Source of the DNA: a virus
Length of the DNA stretch: 38,299 nt
Strand: one strand, 5' to 3'
IMG/VR virus record: IMGVR_UViG_3300035670_000609
Coordinates: 1-38,299 of that record
Positions 8,850 to 16,094 of the stretch are shown one piece after another. Below the pieces are notes generated by a model. That model was not told where the DNA came from and did not search any database. It was given only the letters and a program-made list of their open reading frames with translations. Positions within the stretch are counted from its first letter, which is position 1; every line of letters begins with the position of its first letter. The position numbers and the translations under genes are program-made.

Positions 8850-9385
8850 TGGCACGCCCGGCAATCACGCTTGAGTTTCCAGACGTGCCTGGCCTTGCCG
8901 ACGAGTTTCGCAGGCTGCCGAAGTCTCTGGCGTCGGCGGCCATCGGCGCGGCGGTAAAGCGTGCGATGCAGCCGGCCCAAGAGAAGCTGAAGCAAATTAC
9001 GCCAAAAGGACCGACCGGCAACCTTCGTCGAGGCATTGCCACGAAAGCCAAGCGGTACCCAAAGAGCGGCGCAGCAGTGGCGGTGGTGGGGTATCGCAGG
9101 CCGAATTCGTCCAAGCCGCCCAAGGTTGGCACCAAGCGTCGAAACAAGTCGAACGACCAAACGCAGCACCAGCTGCTGGTGGAATACGGCACCAAAGAGC
9201 GGTTCACGAAACGAGGTGCGTACCGGGGCCGAATGCCGGTCCTTGAGCCGATCGCGAAGGCTTCCGAGGCCACGAAAGGCCAAGTGACTGCCAACCTTCA
9301 AAAGGAAATGGTGGCCGCCGCAGAAAAGGCGCTCAAGCAGCTGCCGAAGTACCTAGCCGCGCGGGCCGCCAAGGGCCGCGCGTAA
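8849..9385 (+). CDS. HK97 gp10-like neck/tail protein
   Basis: 178 aa from the ATG at 8849 (a GTG one codon upstream at 8846 is possible). Typical gp10-like pattern: LADEFRRLPKSLASAAIGAAVKRAMQPAQEKLKQITPKGPTGNLRRGI, a basic middle, then LLVEYGTKERF and a C-terminal helix. The TGATG junction with the preceding gene supports coupled translation. It is rich in Lys, Arg and Ala. The family is found in the neck or proximal tail of siphophages, but its precise role is not settled. Confidence 0.8.
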   Translation: MARPAITLEFPDVPGLADEFRRLPKSLASAAIGAAVKRAMQPAQEKLKQITPKGPTGNLRRGIATKAKRYPKSGAAVAVVGYRRPNSSKPPKVGTKRRNKSNDQTQHQLLVEYGTKERFTKRGAYRGRMPVLEPIAKASEATKGQVTANLQKEMVAAAEKALKQLPKYLAARAAKGRA

Positions 9386-9458
9386 CTGCAAGGGAAGACG
9401 CCTGGCGGTGTAGAAAAACGGTGGGCACACGCCCACGACACACCCGGAGGAGCGCCGA

Positions 9459-9785
9459 ATGGCAACCGATTCGCAGGGCAATACGTTCGTCTTCAGCGGC
9501 AGCACGTACACCGTCACCAGCGTCACCGTTACGCCCGGCGGCGATCTGCTCGACAATAGCCACCTCGGCCTGGCGAGTGGTGCCAATCGCACCTATCAGT
9601 CACCGGCGCTGATCGACAACGAAGTGAGCGTTGAAGCTTACGGCACCTCGGCTGTTGCTATCGGCTCGTCTGGAACGCTGGCGTTCGCCAGTGCGACCTA
9701 CACGGCGACCGTGTCTGCTTCAAGTGTGGCGTACTCGGTCGGCGAGCTGGTGCGGCAGTCGCTCACCTTTAAGGTGAAGTCGTAA
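9459..9785 (+). CDS. Tail tube-like protein, copy 1
   Basis: 108 aa, beta-rich, starting MATDSQGNTFVFSGSTYTVT. GGAGGA lies 8 bases before the ATG, the strongest ribosome-binding site of the region and in keeping with an abundant structural protein. The opening MATDSQG is shared exactly with the next gene, so the two are tandem paralogues. Position just before the tail chaperones argues for a major tail protein role. The assignment rests mainly on gene order and composition. Confidence 0.65.
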   Translation: MATDSQGNTFVFSGSTYTVTSVTVTPGGDLLDNSHLGLASGANRTYQSPALIDNEVSVEAYGTSAVAIGSSGTLAFASATYTATVSASSVAYSVGELVRQSLTFKVKS

Positions 9786-9803
9786 TCACGACGGGAGGAC
9801 GTC

Positions 9804-10175
9804 GTGGCTACTGACTCACAAGGTATTACGCTGGCTTGGGCGGGCAGCGCCCTGGCGGCCGAAATCGTGTCGCTGTCTGTGGATGGCGTGTCGCACGGTT
9901 TCGTAGACGTGACGCCGAGATCCACGCTTGTGCGTGCTCGGCAGCACAGCCCGCATGACACGAACGCTGGCACTGTGTCTGTGACAATGCGAGCCAAGGG
10001 TGTCCTGCAGGGTTCCACGTTTGGCACGCCGCAGTCATTGTCAATCACTCGTGGCACGGCGACATACCTGACGGCACAGACGGCGTACCTCGAGAACTTT
10101 GCGTGGAGTGCTAGTCTCGGTGAACTCCAAGAGTATCGGGCGACGTTCCGACTCTCTGGCACCGTCACGATCTAG
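9804..10175 (+). CDS. Tail tube-like protein, copy 2
   Basis: 123 aa from a GTG start preceded by GGGAGGA. Opens MATDSQGITLAWAGSALAAE and ends YRATFRLSGTVTI; both ends resemble the preceding 108-aa protein (MATDSQG start; final strand LTFKVKS). This copy looks more like a complete tail tube domain (VSLSVDGVSHGFVDVTPRST). One copy may form the tube and the other a decoration or terminal ring. Which does which cannot be read from the sequence. Confidence 0.65.
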   Translation: MATDSQGITLAWAGSALAAEIVSLSVDGVSHGFVDVTPRSTLVRARQHSPHDTNAGTVSVTMRAKGVLQGSTFGTPQSLSITRGTATYLTAQTAYLENFAWSASLGELQEYRATFRLSGTVTI

Positions 10176-10183
10176 GAGACAGC

Positions 10184-10516
10184 ATGGGACTCGCCGAAGA
10201 AATCCTTGCAGCCGACCAGGCCCAGACGCTCAAAGTGCACGTTCCAGAGTGGAAGTGCGACGTCTACATCCGCTCGCTGCCGCTGGGTGATTTGCAGGCG
10301 TGGGAGCTGGCGTGTCTTCGCAGCAAGGGCGAAGGCGTTGAGGACTACCGCACACGCTATCTGGCAAAGTGCCTTGTCGATGTAGACGGCAAAGAGGTTT
10401 TCACGAGCGAGCAGCTGAAACGGATCAGCGGCACGGTGGGTGCCCGGCTGTTCAAGATCGCCCAAAAGCACAACGACTTGGATGACAAGGAAATCGAGGA
10501 CATTGGAAAAAACTAG
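10184..10516 (+). CDS. Tail assembly chaperone, G-like short product
   Basis: 110 aa. A helical chaperone that coats the tape measure during tail assembly. It opens MGLAEEILAADQAQTLKVHV and includes ELACLRSKGEGVEDYRTRYL and a QLKRISGTVGARLFKIAQKHN helix. It ends at TAG 10514-10516, immediately after a canonical A_AAA_AAC slippery heptamer in the correct frame. A fraction of ribosomes should therefore make the longer G-T fusion. Lies directly upstream of the tape measure, as expected. Confidence 0.85.
   Translation: MGLAEEILAADQAQTLKVHVPEWKCDVYIRSLPLGDLQAWELACLRSKGEGVEDYRTRYLAKCLVDVDGKEVFTSEQLKRISGTVGARLFKIAQKHNDLDDKEIEDIGKN
10507..10513 (+). promoter_or_regulatory. -1 programmed ribosomal frameshift site
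   Basis: A AAA AAC heptamer, in phase with the G frame (codons GGA AAA AAC TAG). Simultaneous slippage of AAA and AAC by one base gives AAA AAA CTA GTA and leads into a 99-codon open frame without a stop. This is the classic X_XXY_YYZ arrangement used by lambda-like G/G-T genes. A GC-rich segment follows, but no strong stimulatory stem-loop was defined. Confidence 0.9.
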
Positions 10517-10812
10517 TAGACCGGCCACTGGATGCTTTCCCGCTCCTGCTGGCCGGGCACTTGGGCATGACGTTACGGGAACTCGGGCAACGCATGGACA
10601 TTGCCGAGTATCGACAGTGGCTGGCACTGCATCGGTTCGTGAATCCCTTGGGAGGTGAGTGGCGACAGACGGCCAGGATCGTGGCGGCAACGCTGGCACC
10701 GCATTGCGGGCGAGGCAGGACGCCACGGGAAGATGACTTCATGCCGATTGACCGGCCGCCAATGTCGGCGTCTGAGATTGCGGCGGAACTTGGAAAGCTG
10801 AAGCCCAACTGA
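10513..10812 (+). CDS. T-domain extension of tail chaperone (G-T fusion by -1 frameshift)
   Basis: This -1 frame segment has no plausible start of its own near 10513. It is read after slippage at 10507-10513, giving a G-T protein of about 209 aa (110 from G plus 99). The extension begins LVDRPLDAFPLLLAGHLGMT and continues with a helical region and PPMSASEIAAELGKLKPN at the end. In lambda-like phages the T part links the chaperone-coated tape measure to tail tube subunits. A TTG at 10561 could start an independent product, but the slippery site makes the fusion far more likely. Confidence 0.85.
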   Translation, partial: LVDRPLDAFPLLLAGHLGMTLRELGQRMDIAEYRQWLALHRFVNPLGGEWRQTARIVAATLAPHCGRGRTPREDDFMPIDRPPMSASEIAAELGKLKPN

Positions 10813-10813
10813 C

Positions 10814-12520
10814 ATGGCGACGACTCTAGCACTGGCGATGCGGGCGAGCATGTCAGCCAGCGGCGTCGTGTCTGGTTCCAACCAGGCTGCGTCAGCCTTG
10901 GACAAGATGGGCAAGCAGGCTGCCAAGACCGCCAAAGACGTCAACACCCTGAAGAACATCGCCATCGGTGCGGTGATCGCCAAAGGTGCCATGATGGCCG
11001 CTAATGCGTTCACGAGCGCCGCTTCGGCGGTGGCCGGCTACGTGTCCGAGATCCGGCAATCTGCCGACGCCACCGCAAAGCTGGCAGCCCGGCTTGGCAT
11101 GTCGGTTGAGTCGCTCCAGGCGTTGCAGCTTGCAGCTCAGATGTCAGGCGTTGGCGAACTAACGCCCGTGCTGCAAAAGATGTCGATCACGCTGGGCCAG
11201 GCTGCCAGCGGTGCCAAGCCGGCGATGGAAGCCCTGCAGGGCATCGGGCTGAGCATCGACGACTTGGCCGGAATGAATCCGGACGAGCAGTTCAAAGCCA
11301 TCTCGGCAGCCATTATGGCCATCCCAGACCCGGCCGCTCGGGCAGCTGCGGCTGTTCGCATCTTCGGCGAGCAAGGCGTGTCGCTGTTGCCGCTGATGGC
11401 TCAGAACCTGGACGAAGTGCAAGCCCGCATGGAACGGCTTGGCATCGTCCTGAGCGCGGACCAGACCGAAGCCATTGAAGGCATGAACGACGCGCTGCTG
11501 ATGGTGCAGGCGACGTTTGAAGGAATCATCGGCCAGGTCGTAGGCAACCTTGCGCCGGTGGTGACGGCGCTGGCAGAAGAGATCCTGTCGATGGTGGAGT
11601 CGTTCACCAGCATGGCAGGCGACGGCGGAACCGGGATTGCCAATGCAATTACCGACGCCATGTTTGACATTCTTGAATACTTGGCCGGCGTGTTCGACCG
11701 TGCCATCGAAGGATTTAATGGCTTTGGCGTCACGATGCAGGAAGTCGGAGCCGTCTTTGATTTCGTCGGCAACGTCTTTACGGCGGTAGCCGAGTCGCTG
11801 CGGGCTGCGTTCAACGCTTTTGAAATGATTGGCAATTTCCTGGCAATCACGCTGGGGGCTTTTCTTGAGGGTCTCGGGTCGTGGGTTAGCAGCGACTTGC
11901 AGCAATTTGGCGAAGACCTGAAACGCAATGCAATGGAGGCTGCCGACCGGAACTTTGAGCAAATGCAGGATGCTGGCTCAAACGCCGCAGGCGCTGCGGG
12001 CAGAGCAGTGTTTGGCGGCGTCCCTGCACAACAAGCCGATGGCCCAGCGTCACGGGCTGTCCGCAATGCCCGTGCACGCAACACGCCCGAGGCTAAAGCC
12101 GAGCGAGAGGCAACACGGAAGCAGCGGGAAGCAGAACAAAAGGCTGCCAAGGAGGCTGCAGCCGCAGACCAAAAAGCAAAGCGAGACCTTGCTGCTACAG
12201 AAAAAAAGCAAAAAGAAGATGCCGAACGACAAACCAAAGCGGACGCTGCGCAAGCAAAAGTTGACGCACAACAACAAGAAATAATGACCTTTCAGTACGA
12301 CAGGGCCATGCTCTTGCGAAGCAAATCAAACGAGGCCCTCCAGGCCAACGACATCCGCTCTGGCGAGGGCATGTCGCAATTCCTCGCCCTTGCGTCTGGC
12401 CGGGAAGATCCGGCAATCGCCGAGTACCGCAAGCAGACGCAGAAGCTCGAGGAGATGAAAGCCGAGCTGCGTGCGCTCCAGCAGGAGAAGGTTGAGATTC
12501 TCGGTGGAGCAAACAACTGA
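10814..12520 (+). CDS. Tape measure protein
   Basis: 568 aa, the longest tail gene. The N-terminal 110 residues are Ala/Ser/Lys-rich and helical. There are hydrophobic, Met-rich stretches (NIAIGAVIAKGAMMAANAF), a central LGMSVESLQALQLAAQMSGV region typical of tape measures, and a long charged coiled-coil tract (about residues 420-500, rich in Glu, Lys, Gln and Ala). At roughly 1.5 angstrom per residue this predicts a tail of about 85 nm. Starts one base after the chaperone extension stop; the stop overlaps the next ATG (TGATG). Confidence 0.92.
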   Translation: MATTLALAMRASMSASGVVSGSNQAASALDKMGKQAAKTAKDVNTLKNIAIGAVIAKGAMMAANAFTSAASAVAGYVSEIRQSADATAKLAARLGMSVESLQALQLAAQMSGVGELTPVLQKMSITLGQAASGAKPAMEALQGIGLSIDDLAGMNPDEQFKAISAAIMAIPDPAARAAAAVRIFGEQGVSLLPLMAQNLDEVQARMERLGIVLSADQTEAIEGMNDALLMVQATFEGIIGQVVGNLAPVVTALAEEILSMVESFTSMAGDGGTGIANAITDAMFDILEYLAGVFDRAIEGFNGFGVTMQEVGAVFDFVGNVFTAVAESLRAAFNAFEMIGNFLAITLGAFLEGLGSWVSSDLQQFGEDLKRNAMEAADRNFEQMQDAGSNAAGAAGRAVFGGVPAQQADGPASRAVRNARARNTPEAKAEREATRKQREAEQKAAKEAAAADQKAKRDLAATEKKQKEDAERQTKADAAQAKVDAQQQEIMTFQYDRAMLLRSKSNEALQANDIRSGEGMSQFLALASGREDPAIAEYRKQTQKLEEMKAELRALQQEKVEILGGANN

Positions 12521-13386
12521 TGGCTGTGGTTAACGTCACCGAGCTGGCAGACGTCTCCGCATCCAGGCGGTTTGGCGAGGCTCCCAAGTTTCAGAGGAAA
12601 TGGGTAGTTGAGGTAGACAATCCGACGACGCCGCAGACGTTCATCGTAAATGCGTGCGGGGTGCGGTTTTTGGATCAGCACCCGGAGGCGTACTACTGCC
12701 GGGCAATGACGACGAGCGTGAGCAACTACAGCGGCTCGCGCTTCCACTATGAGGTGACGTGGGACTACGAACTCCCACGGCAGTCGGAAGCGGACCTGGA
12801 CCCAAACCCGCTTGCTCGCGCCGACATCTGGCGATGGAGCACCGGCGGACTTTCTGTGCCAGCGCTGTACTACTACGACTCTGGCACGCTCAAAGCACTA
12901 ACCAACACGGCAAGCGATTTCTTTGAAGGCGCGACCACTGACATCAGCACGCTCCAGGCGTCGATTTCCGCCAACCGCGCCACGTTCGATTACTCGCTGG
13001 CCCAGGCCGTCACCAACAGCGTAAACAGCGACACGTACCTAGGCGGTGCTGCCCACACGTGGAAGTGCTCTGGCATCTCGGGCCAGCCAGCCGTTGAGGT
13101 GGTGAATGAAGTCGAGATTCGCTATTGGCAGATCGAAACAACGCTGGAGTTCCGGCCCGACGGCTGGGATCTGCAGCTGCCTAACGTCGGGTGGAATTAC
13201 CTAGACGGCAGTGTGAAAAAGCGGGCCTACGTTATCGACACGGACTCTGGCGACAAGGTTCCATCCAGCAATCCACAGCCACTGAACACCGACGGGACTC
13301 TCAAGACAGGGGCACCCGATATTCTCGTTCGCCAGGTGCAGCGTGAGGTGGCGTTTGCCACGTACTTTGGGACGCCGCCATCATGA
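12520..13386 (+). CDS. Tail-tip protein after the tape measure, unknown family
   Basis: 288 aa, rich in aromatics (WDYELPR, IWRWSTGGLSVPALYYYDS, WNYLDGS) and beta-strand patterns, with no membrane segment. Position directly after the tape measure is where distal tail proteins are encoded, so a tail-tip role is likely. I do not recognise the fold. The segment with VEIRYWQIETTLEFRPDGWDLQLPN suggests a second beta domain from about residue 195. Start in TGATG, stop in ATGA overlap. Confidence 0.7.
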   Translation: MAVVNVTELADVSASRRFGEAPKFQRKWVVEVDNPTTPQTFIVNACGVRFLDQHPEAYYCRAMTTSVSNYSGSRFHYEVTWDYELPRQSEADLDPNPLARADIWRWSTGGLSVPALYYYDSGTLKALTNTASDFFEGATTDISTLQASISANRATFDYSLAQAVTNSVNSDTYLGGAAHTWKCSGISGQPAVEVVNEVEIRYWQIETTLEFRPDGWDLQLPNVGWNYLDGSVKKRAYVIDTDSGDKVPSSNPQPLNTDGTLKTGAPDILVRQVQREVAFATYFGTPPS

Positions 13387-13829
13387 GTTTCAGCTACGAC
13401 ATCAGCGTGCGGGTGAATCAGACGCTAGCGACTGTCTCGAGCAGTCTGTATCAGCTTGGGTTCTGCACGTCTGCCTCAAGCGTAGTCGCACCGCCCGCCA
13501 TTCAACTTGCTTTAGCCGGAAGCGGCACCGCTGCCAGCAAGGCAATAAGCGCAAAGTGCTACGACATAAATTCAGCAACCGGAATTGAAGTGGCATCAGA
13601 ATCGCAGTTTGGCACAAACGCAACGACAACTTACGTGTTTTTGCGAGAAAACAGCGGCCACGCTGCAGCTGAACTCAACATTCTAGACTCCAATCCCAAC
13701 CAAATTTTCAGAATCAAAGCTGGACAAGCGGCCCTTATTCCTGCATTGGCCAGCAATCAGCAGTTGTACGCAGTTGAAGTGGGCACACACACGACCGGCT
13801 CGTTGCAAGTCATAGTTATAGGAGAGTGA
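13383..13829 (+). CDS. Tail-associated small protein, paralogue A
   Basis: 148 aa, beta-rich. Opens MSFSYDISVRVNQTLATVSSSLYQLGFCTS and ends SLQVIVIGE. The following gene has the same plan (N-terminal FSYQLAINVAKQLP..., FGTNA in the middle, ending LQIVLIGE), so these are tandem paralogues with strongly diverged sequence. The region is somewhat more AT-rich than its surroundings. Probably a tail-tip or fibre component; function unknown. Confidence 0.65.
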   Translation: MSFSYDISVRVNQTLATVSSSLYQLGFCTSASSVVAPPAIQLALAGSGTAASKAISAKCYDINSATGIEVASESQFGTNATTTYVFLRENSGHAAAELNILDSNPNQIFRIKAGQAALIPALASNQQLYAVEVGTHTTGSLQVIVIGE

Positions 13830-13830
13830 C

Positions 13831-14295
13831 GTGGCAGACTTTTCCTATCAACTTGCAATAAACGTCGCCAAGCAGCTGCCGGCTATTGCGGACCCGCTGG
13901 TAGACGTTGACTTCTGCTCGAGCACGGGGGCAACGCAGTCGCCGCCGACGCTTCGGTTTAGCGTGGCCGCCAACGGTACAGCAAGCATTGAGGGCGTTTT
14001 GTCGGATTGTAAGTCGATTGGCGTTGGCACTGGCACAAACCCGACAACGCTCTTGGCAGCAACGCCATTCGGTACAAACGCAGATAGCGCTTACATGCTC
14101 ATCACGGAGGTCAGCGGAAACACCGCTGCATTTGCGACCGTCTACGCTGTCGATGGGACTAGCAAAAACACGTTTAGCACCATTAACGCACAAGGCACAA
14201 TCCTTATTCGGCAGCCCCCAAGCGTGGGCTACGCCGCCGCATCGTCTAACGCTGCTGCTACTGCGCGTCTACAGATCGTCTTGATCGGAGAGTGA
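13831..14295 (+). CDS. Tail-associated small protein, paralogue B
   Basis: 154 aa from a GTG start. GGAGAG inside the last codons of paralogue A serves as its ribosome-binding site. It shares FSY near the start, FGTNA(T/D) in the middle and LQ(V/I)V(I/L)IGE at the end with paralogue A. The 15-base junction GGAGAGTGACGTGGC, which encodes the C-terminal GE, the stop and the next GTG, is identical at the 3' ends of both genes, consistent with duplication of a whole gene unit. Confidence 0.65.
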   Translation: MADFSYQLAINVAKQLPAIADPLVDVDFCSSTGATQSPPTLRFSVAANGTASIEGVLSDCKSIGVGTGTNPTTLLAATPFGTNADSAYMLITEVSGNTAAFATVYAVDGTSKNTFSTINAQGTILIRQPPSVGYAAASSNAAATARLQIVLIGE

Positions 14296-14296
14296 C

Positions 14297-14860
14297 GTGG
14301 CCAGGCAAACAGCAAACAACGGAGCCAACCAGGCCGCCACCGGCAAGGGCGTGACGTTCACCCGGCAGGCTGCCCAGCGGATTGCCAAGGTTGTCCGCAC
14401 CGTAGAGGGTGGCAATCGGAATCAGCCTGGCATTGTGTTTGACCACCCGATGCCGAGCAGCGGTGGCGGCGTGACGTTTCGAGTGGCGACGTTTACGGGC
14501 TCGTGGGGAATGAACTCCTCGAAGACTGTGACGTTTGTCAACCAGACGAACACGCCAAACACGGCCAGCGTCAGCAATCTGTACTTCGATTACCCAGAGC
14601 CAACTGGCAACGTCACGTGCGGCATAGCAAAAGAGGGCACGGCGTGGTATCTCATTGACGTGCCGATTGAGTACGCCACGGCGGTTTTCGCCACCGAAAC
14701 CGCGTCTGGCTCGTTTGTGTCGGCCATTGATATTTCCGCGTCGCTCGACACAACGACATGTGACATTACGGTCAACAAAACCGTGACGAGCGGAGACATC
14801 GTGTATATCGTCCCTGAGTCTACTTTTACCGCTCAATTCCTGACGTTTAAGGTGGACTGA
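14297..14860 (+). CDS. Tail-region structural protein, unknown family
   Basis: 187 aa from a GTG preceded by GGAGAG at the end of the upstream gene. Polar and beta-rich (GGVTFRVATFTGSWG, TVTFVNQTNTPNTASVSNLYFDY). The N-terminal 40 residues are basic and helical (GVTFTRQAAQRIAKVVRTVE). Context places it among tail-tip genes. No enzymatic motif is visible. The stop overlaps the next ATG (TGATG). Confidence 0.6.
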   Translation: MARQTANNGANQAATGKGVTFTRQAAQRIAKVVRTVEGGNRNQPGIVFDHPMPSSGGGVTFRVATFTGSWGMNSSKTVTFVNQTNTPNTASVSNLYFDYPEPTGNVTCGIAKEGTAWYLIDVPIEYATAVFATETASGSFVSAIDISASLDTTTCDITVNKTVTSGDIVYIVPESTFTAQFLTFKVD

Positions 14861-15504
14861 TGGTATGCCCGTGCTGCGCTCCCGGGTGCGAAGCGTGCCC
14901 GGACTACTGCGCGTTTGACATGTCCATCGATACGCAGGACACGCTGGGCAGCAACAGCATCACGCTAGATCGAGGCTCATGCACCGGGCCGTGCTCCGAC
15001 GCCGTCACAAATACAGCGACGTTTGGTGACGACTCTGTAACCGTCACCGCTAGCTACGGAGGCGGAATCACGGGATTCGGCCGAGCAGATGAATCAAACT
15101 CGTCGGGCGGTGTTGGTTACACCAGGGCCGTAAGCATTACTGCAACGCTGACGTGCGACTTTTCCACGAAGAAATGGGAGCTGAACGTCACTCTTGTTGA
15201 GTCTGATTTCCAAAACACCGATCCGTTTTATTCGGGAATTGGCTTTCAGAAAAAGCAGACGTTGGATTTGGTGTATTCAATCGACCTAGAGCTAGGGTGT
15301 GCAGACAAGGTCAACCTAGTGGACGTGGTGGCAGATGGAGATGGAGTCACCGTGGATGGAGAGTTCTACGATTGGCAGGTGATTTCGTACTCGGAAACAT
15401 GCGAAGAGCTCGACGGAAACAACGTCTATCAACCATGCGGCGATTATCTTGCGTTCAATGTCCCGACTGTCACGTTTGAGTTTAAGCGACGCACGGGCTG
15501 CTGA
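14860..15504 (+). CDS. Cysteine-rich tail-region protein
   Basis: 214 aa. The first 17 residues hold six cysteines (MVCPCCAPGCEACPDYC), a density that suggests a metal-binding knuckle or disulphide cap. More cysteines follow (SCTGPCSD, CGDY, and a terminal RRTGC). The body is beta-rich with acidic patches. Placement after the tail-tip genes suggests a virion protein. I do not recognise the family. Confidence 0.6.
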   Translation: MVCPCCAPGCEACPDYCAFDMSIDTQDTLGSNSITLDRGSCTGPCSDAVTNTATFGDDSVTVTASYGGGITGFGRADESNSSGGVGYTRAVSITATLTCDFSTKKWELNVTLVESDFQNTDPFYSGIGFQKKQTLDLVYSIDLELGCADKVNLVDVVADGDGVTVDGEFYDWQVISYSETCEELDGNNVYQPCGDYLAFNVPTVTFEFKRRTGC

Positions 15505-15809
15505 TGGCAACGCTTTTCATTTCGCACGACTTGCTGATGGATCGCTGTAGAAAAAACAGCTCGTCCTTGTCGCAGGTTGAGCATTGCATCACGCGACGTG
15601 TTTCGGCTGGCGTCTTCGTGGACGACACAAAAGCACCGGACTGGCTTGTCGTCTCGCAAAAGCGAGGGTTAGGCGACATGGTGGCTGACGGCTTGGCTGC
15701 CGTCGGCATTACCAAGGAACGTGTGTCTAAGGCGATCGGCCGCCCGTGTGGCTGCGACAAGCGGCAAAAGCGGCTGAACGACTTAGGCCGCCGCTTCGGT
15801 ATCGGTTGA
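15504..15809 (+). CDS. Conserved-type phage protein with C-terminal CGC(D)K motif
   Basis: 101 aa. The C-terminal half (GLGDMVADGLAAVGITKERV, then GRPCGCDKRQKRLNDLGRRF) matches a short motif, GLGD...V...IGxKPCGGCKKRxxxLN, that I recall in many phage tail-region proteins of unknown function. The paired cysteines and basic residues suggest a small metal- or nucleic acid-binding tail. TGATG overlap with the preceding gene. Confidence 0.6.
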   Translation: MATLFISHDLLMDRCRKNSSSLSQVEHCITRRVSAGVFVDDTKAPDWLVVSQKRGLGDMVADGLAAVGITKERVSKAIGRPCGCDKRQKRLNDLGRRFGIG

Positions 15810-15830
15810 CACCAATGGCAGAGTCACACC

Positions 15831-16094
15831 GTGGACGAACACCGCTTCACGATCCGAGGCGAGCCTGTCCGCTGGCGGTACAGCCGTCTGCGTGGAAGTG
15901 CCGACGGCTATGCAAGGTATGAGCCGCGAGAAGTGATAATTCACTCTGGCCTTTCCGGCCGGCGTCGCCTCATGGTGGAGCTGCACGAGGCGCTGCACCA
16001 GGCGTTCTACGACCTAGATGAGTCAGTCGTGCTCGAGGTGGGCAATGACCTGGCAAAGATCCTGTGGAAACTGGGCTATCGACTGCCTCAGTGA
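15831..16094 (+). CDS. Minimal HExxH zinc-peptidase-like protein
   Basis: 87 aa from a GTG start. It contains H52-E-A-L-H56 within MVELHEALHQAFYDLDESVV, the zincin signature, and a downstream glutamate (E69 in VVLEVGNDLA) placed to act as third ligand. The sequence before it is short (VIIHSGLSGRRRLM). It could be a stripped-down metalloprotease of the kind sometimes found next to phage repressors or lysis genes, or a non-catalytic relative. Followed by the metallophosphoesterase gene with a TGATTG junction. Confidence 0.6.
   Translation: MDEHRFTIRGEPVRWRYSRLRGSADGYARYEPREVIIHSGLSGRRRLMVELHEALHQAFYDLDESVVLEVGNDLAKILWKLGYRLPQ

Noticed and set aside
10561-10812. Independent gene starting at TTG 10561
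   Set aside because: The in-phase slippery heptamer at 10507-10513 opens this frame 48 bases earlier, giving a contiguous T extension, so a separate start is unnecessary.
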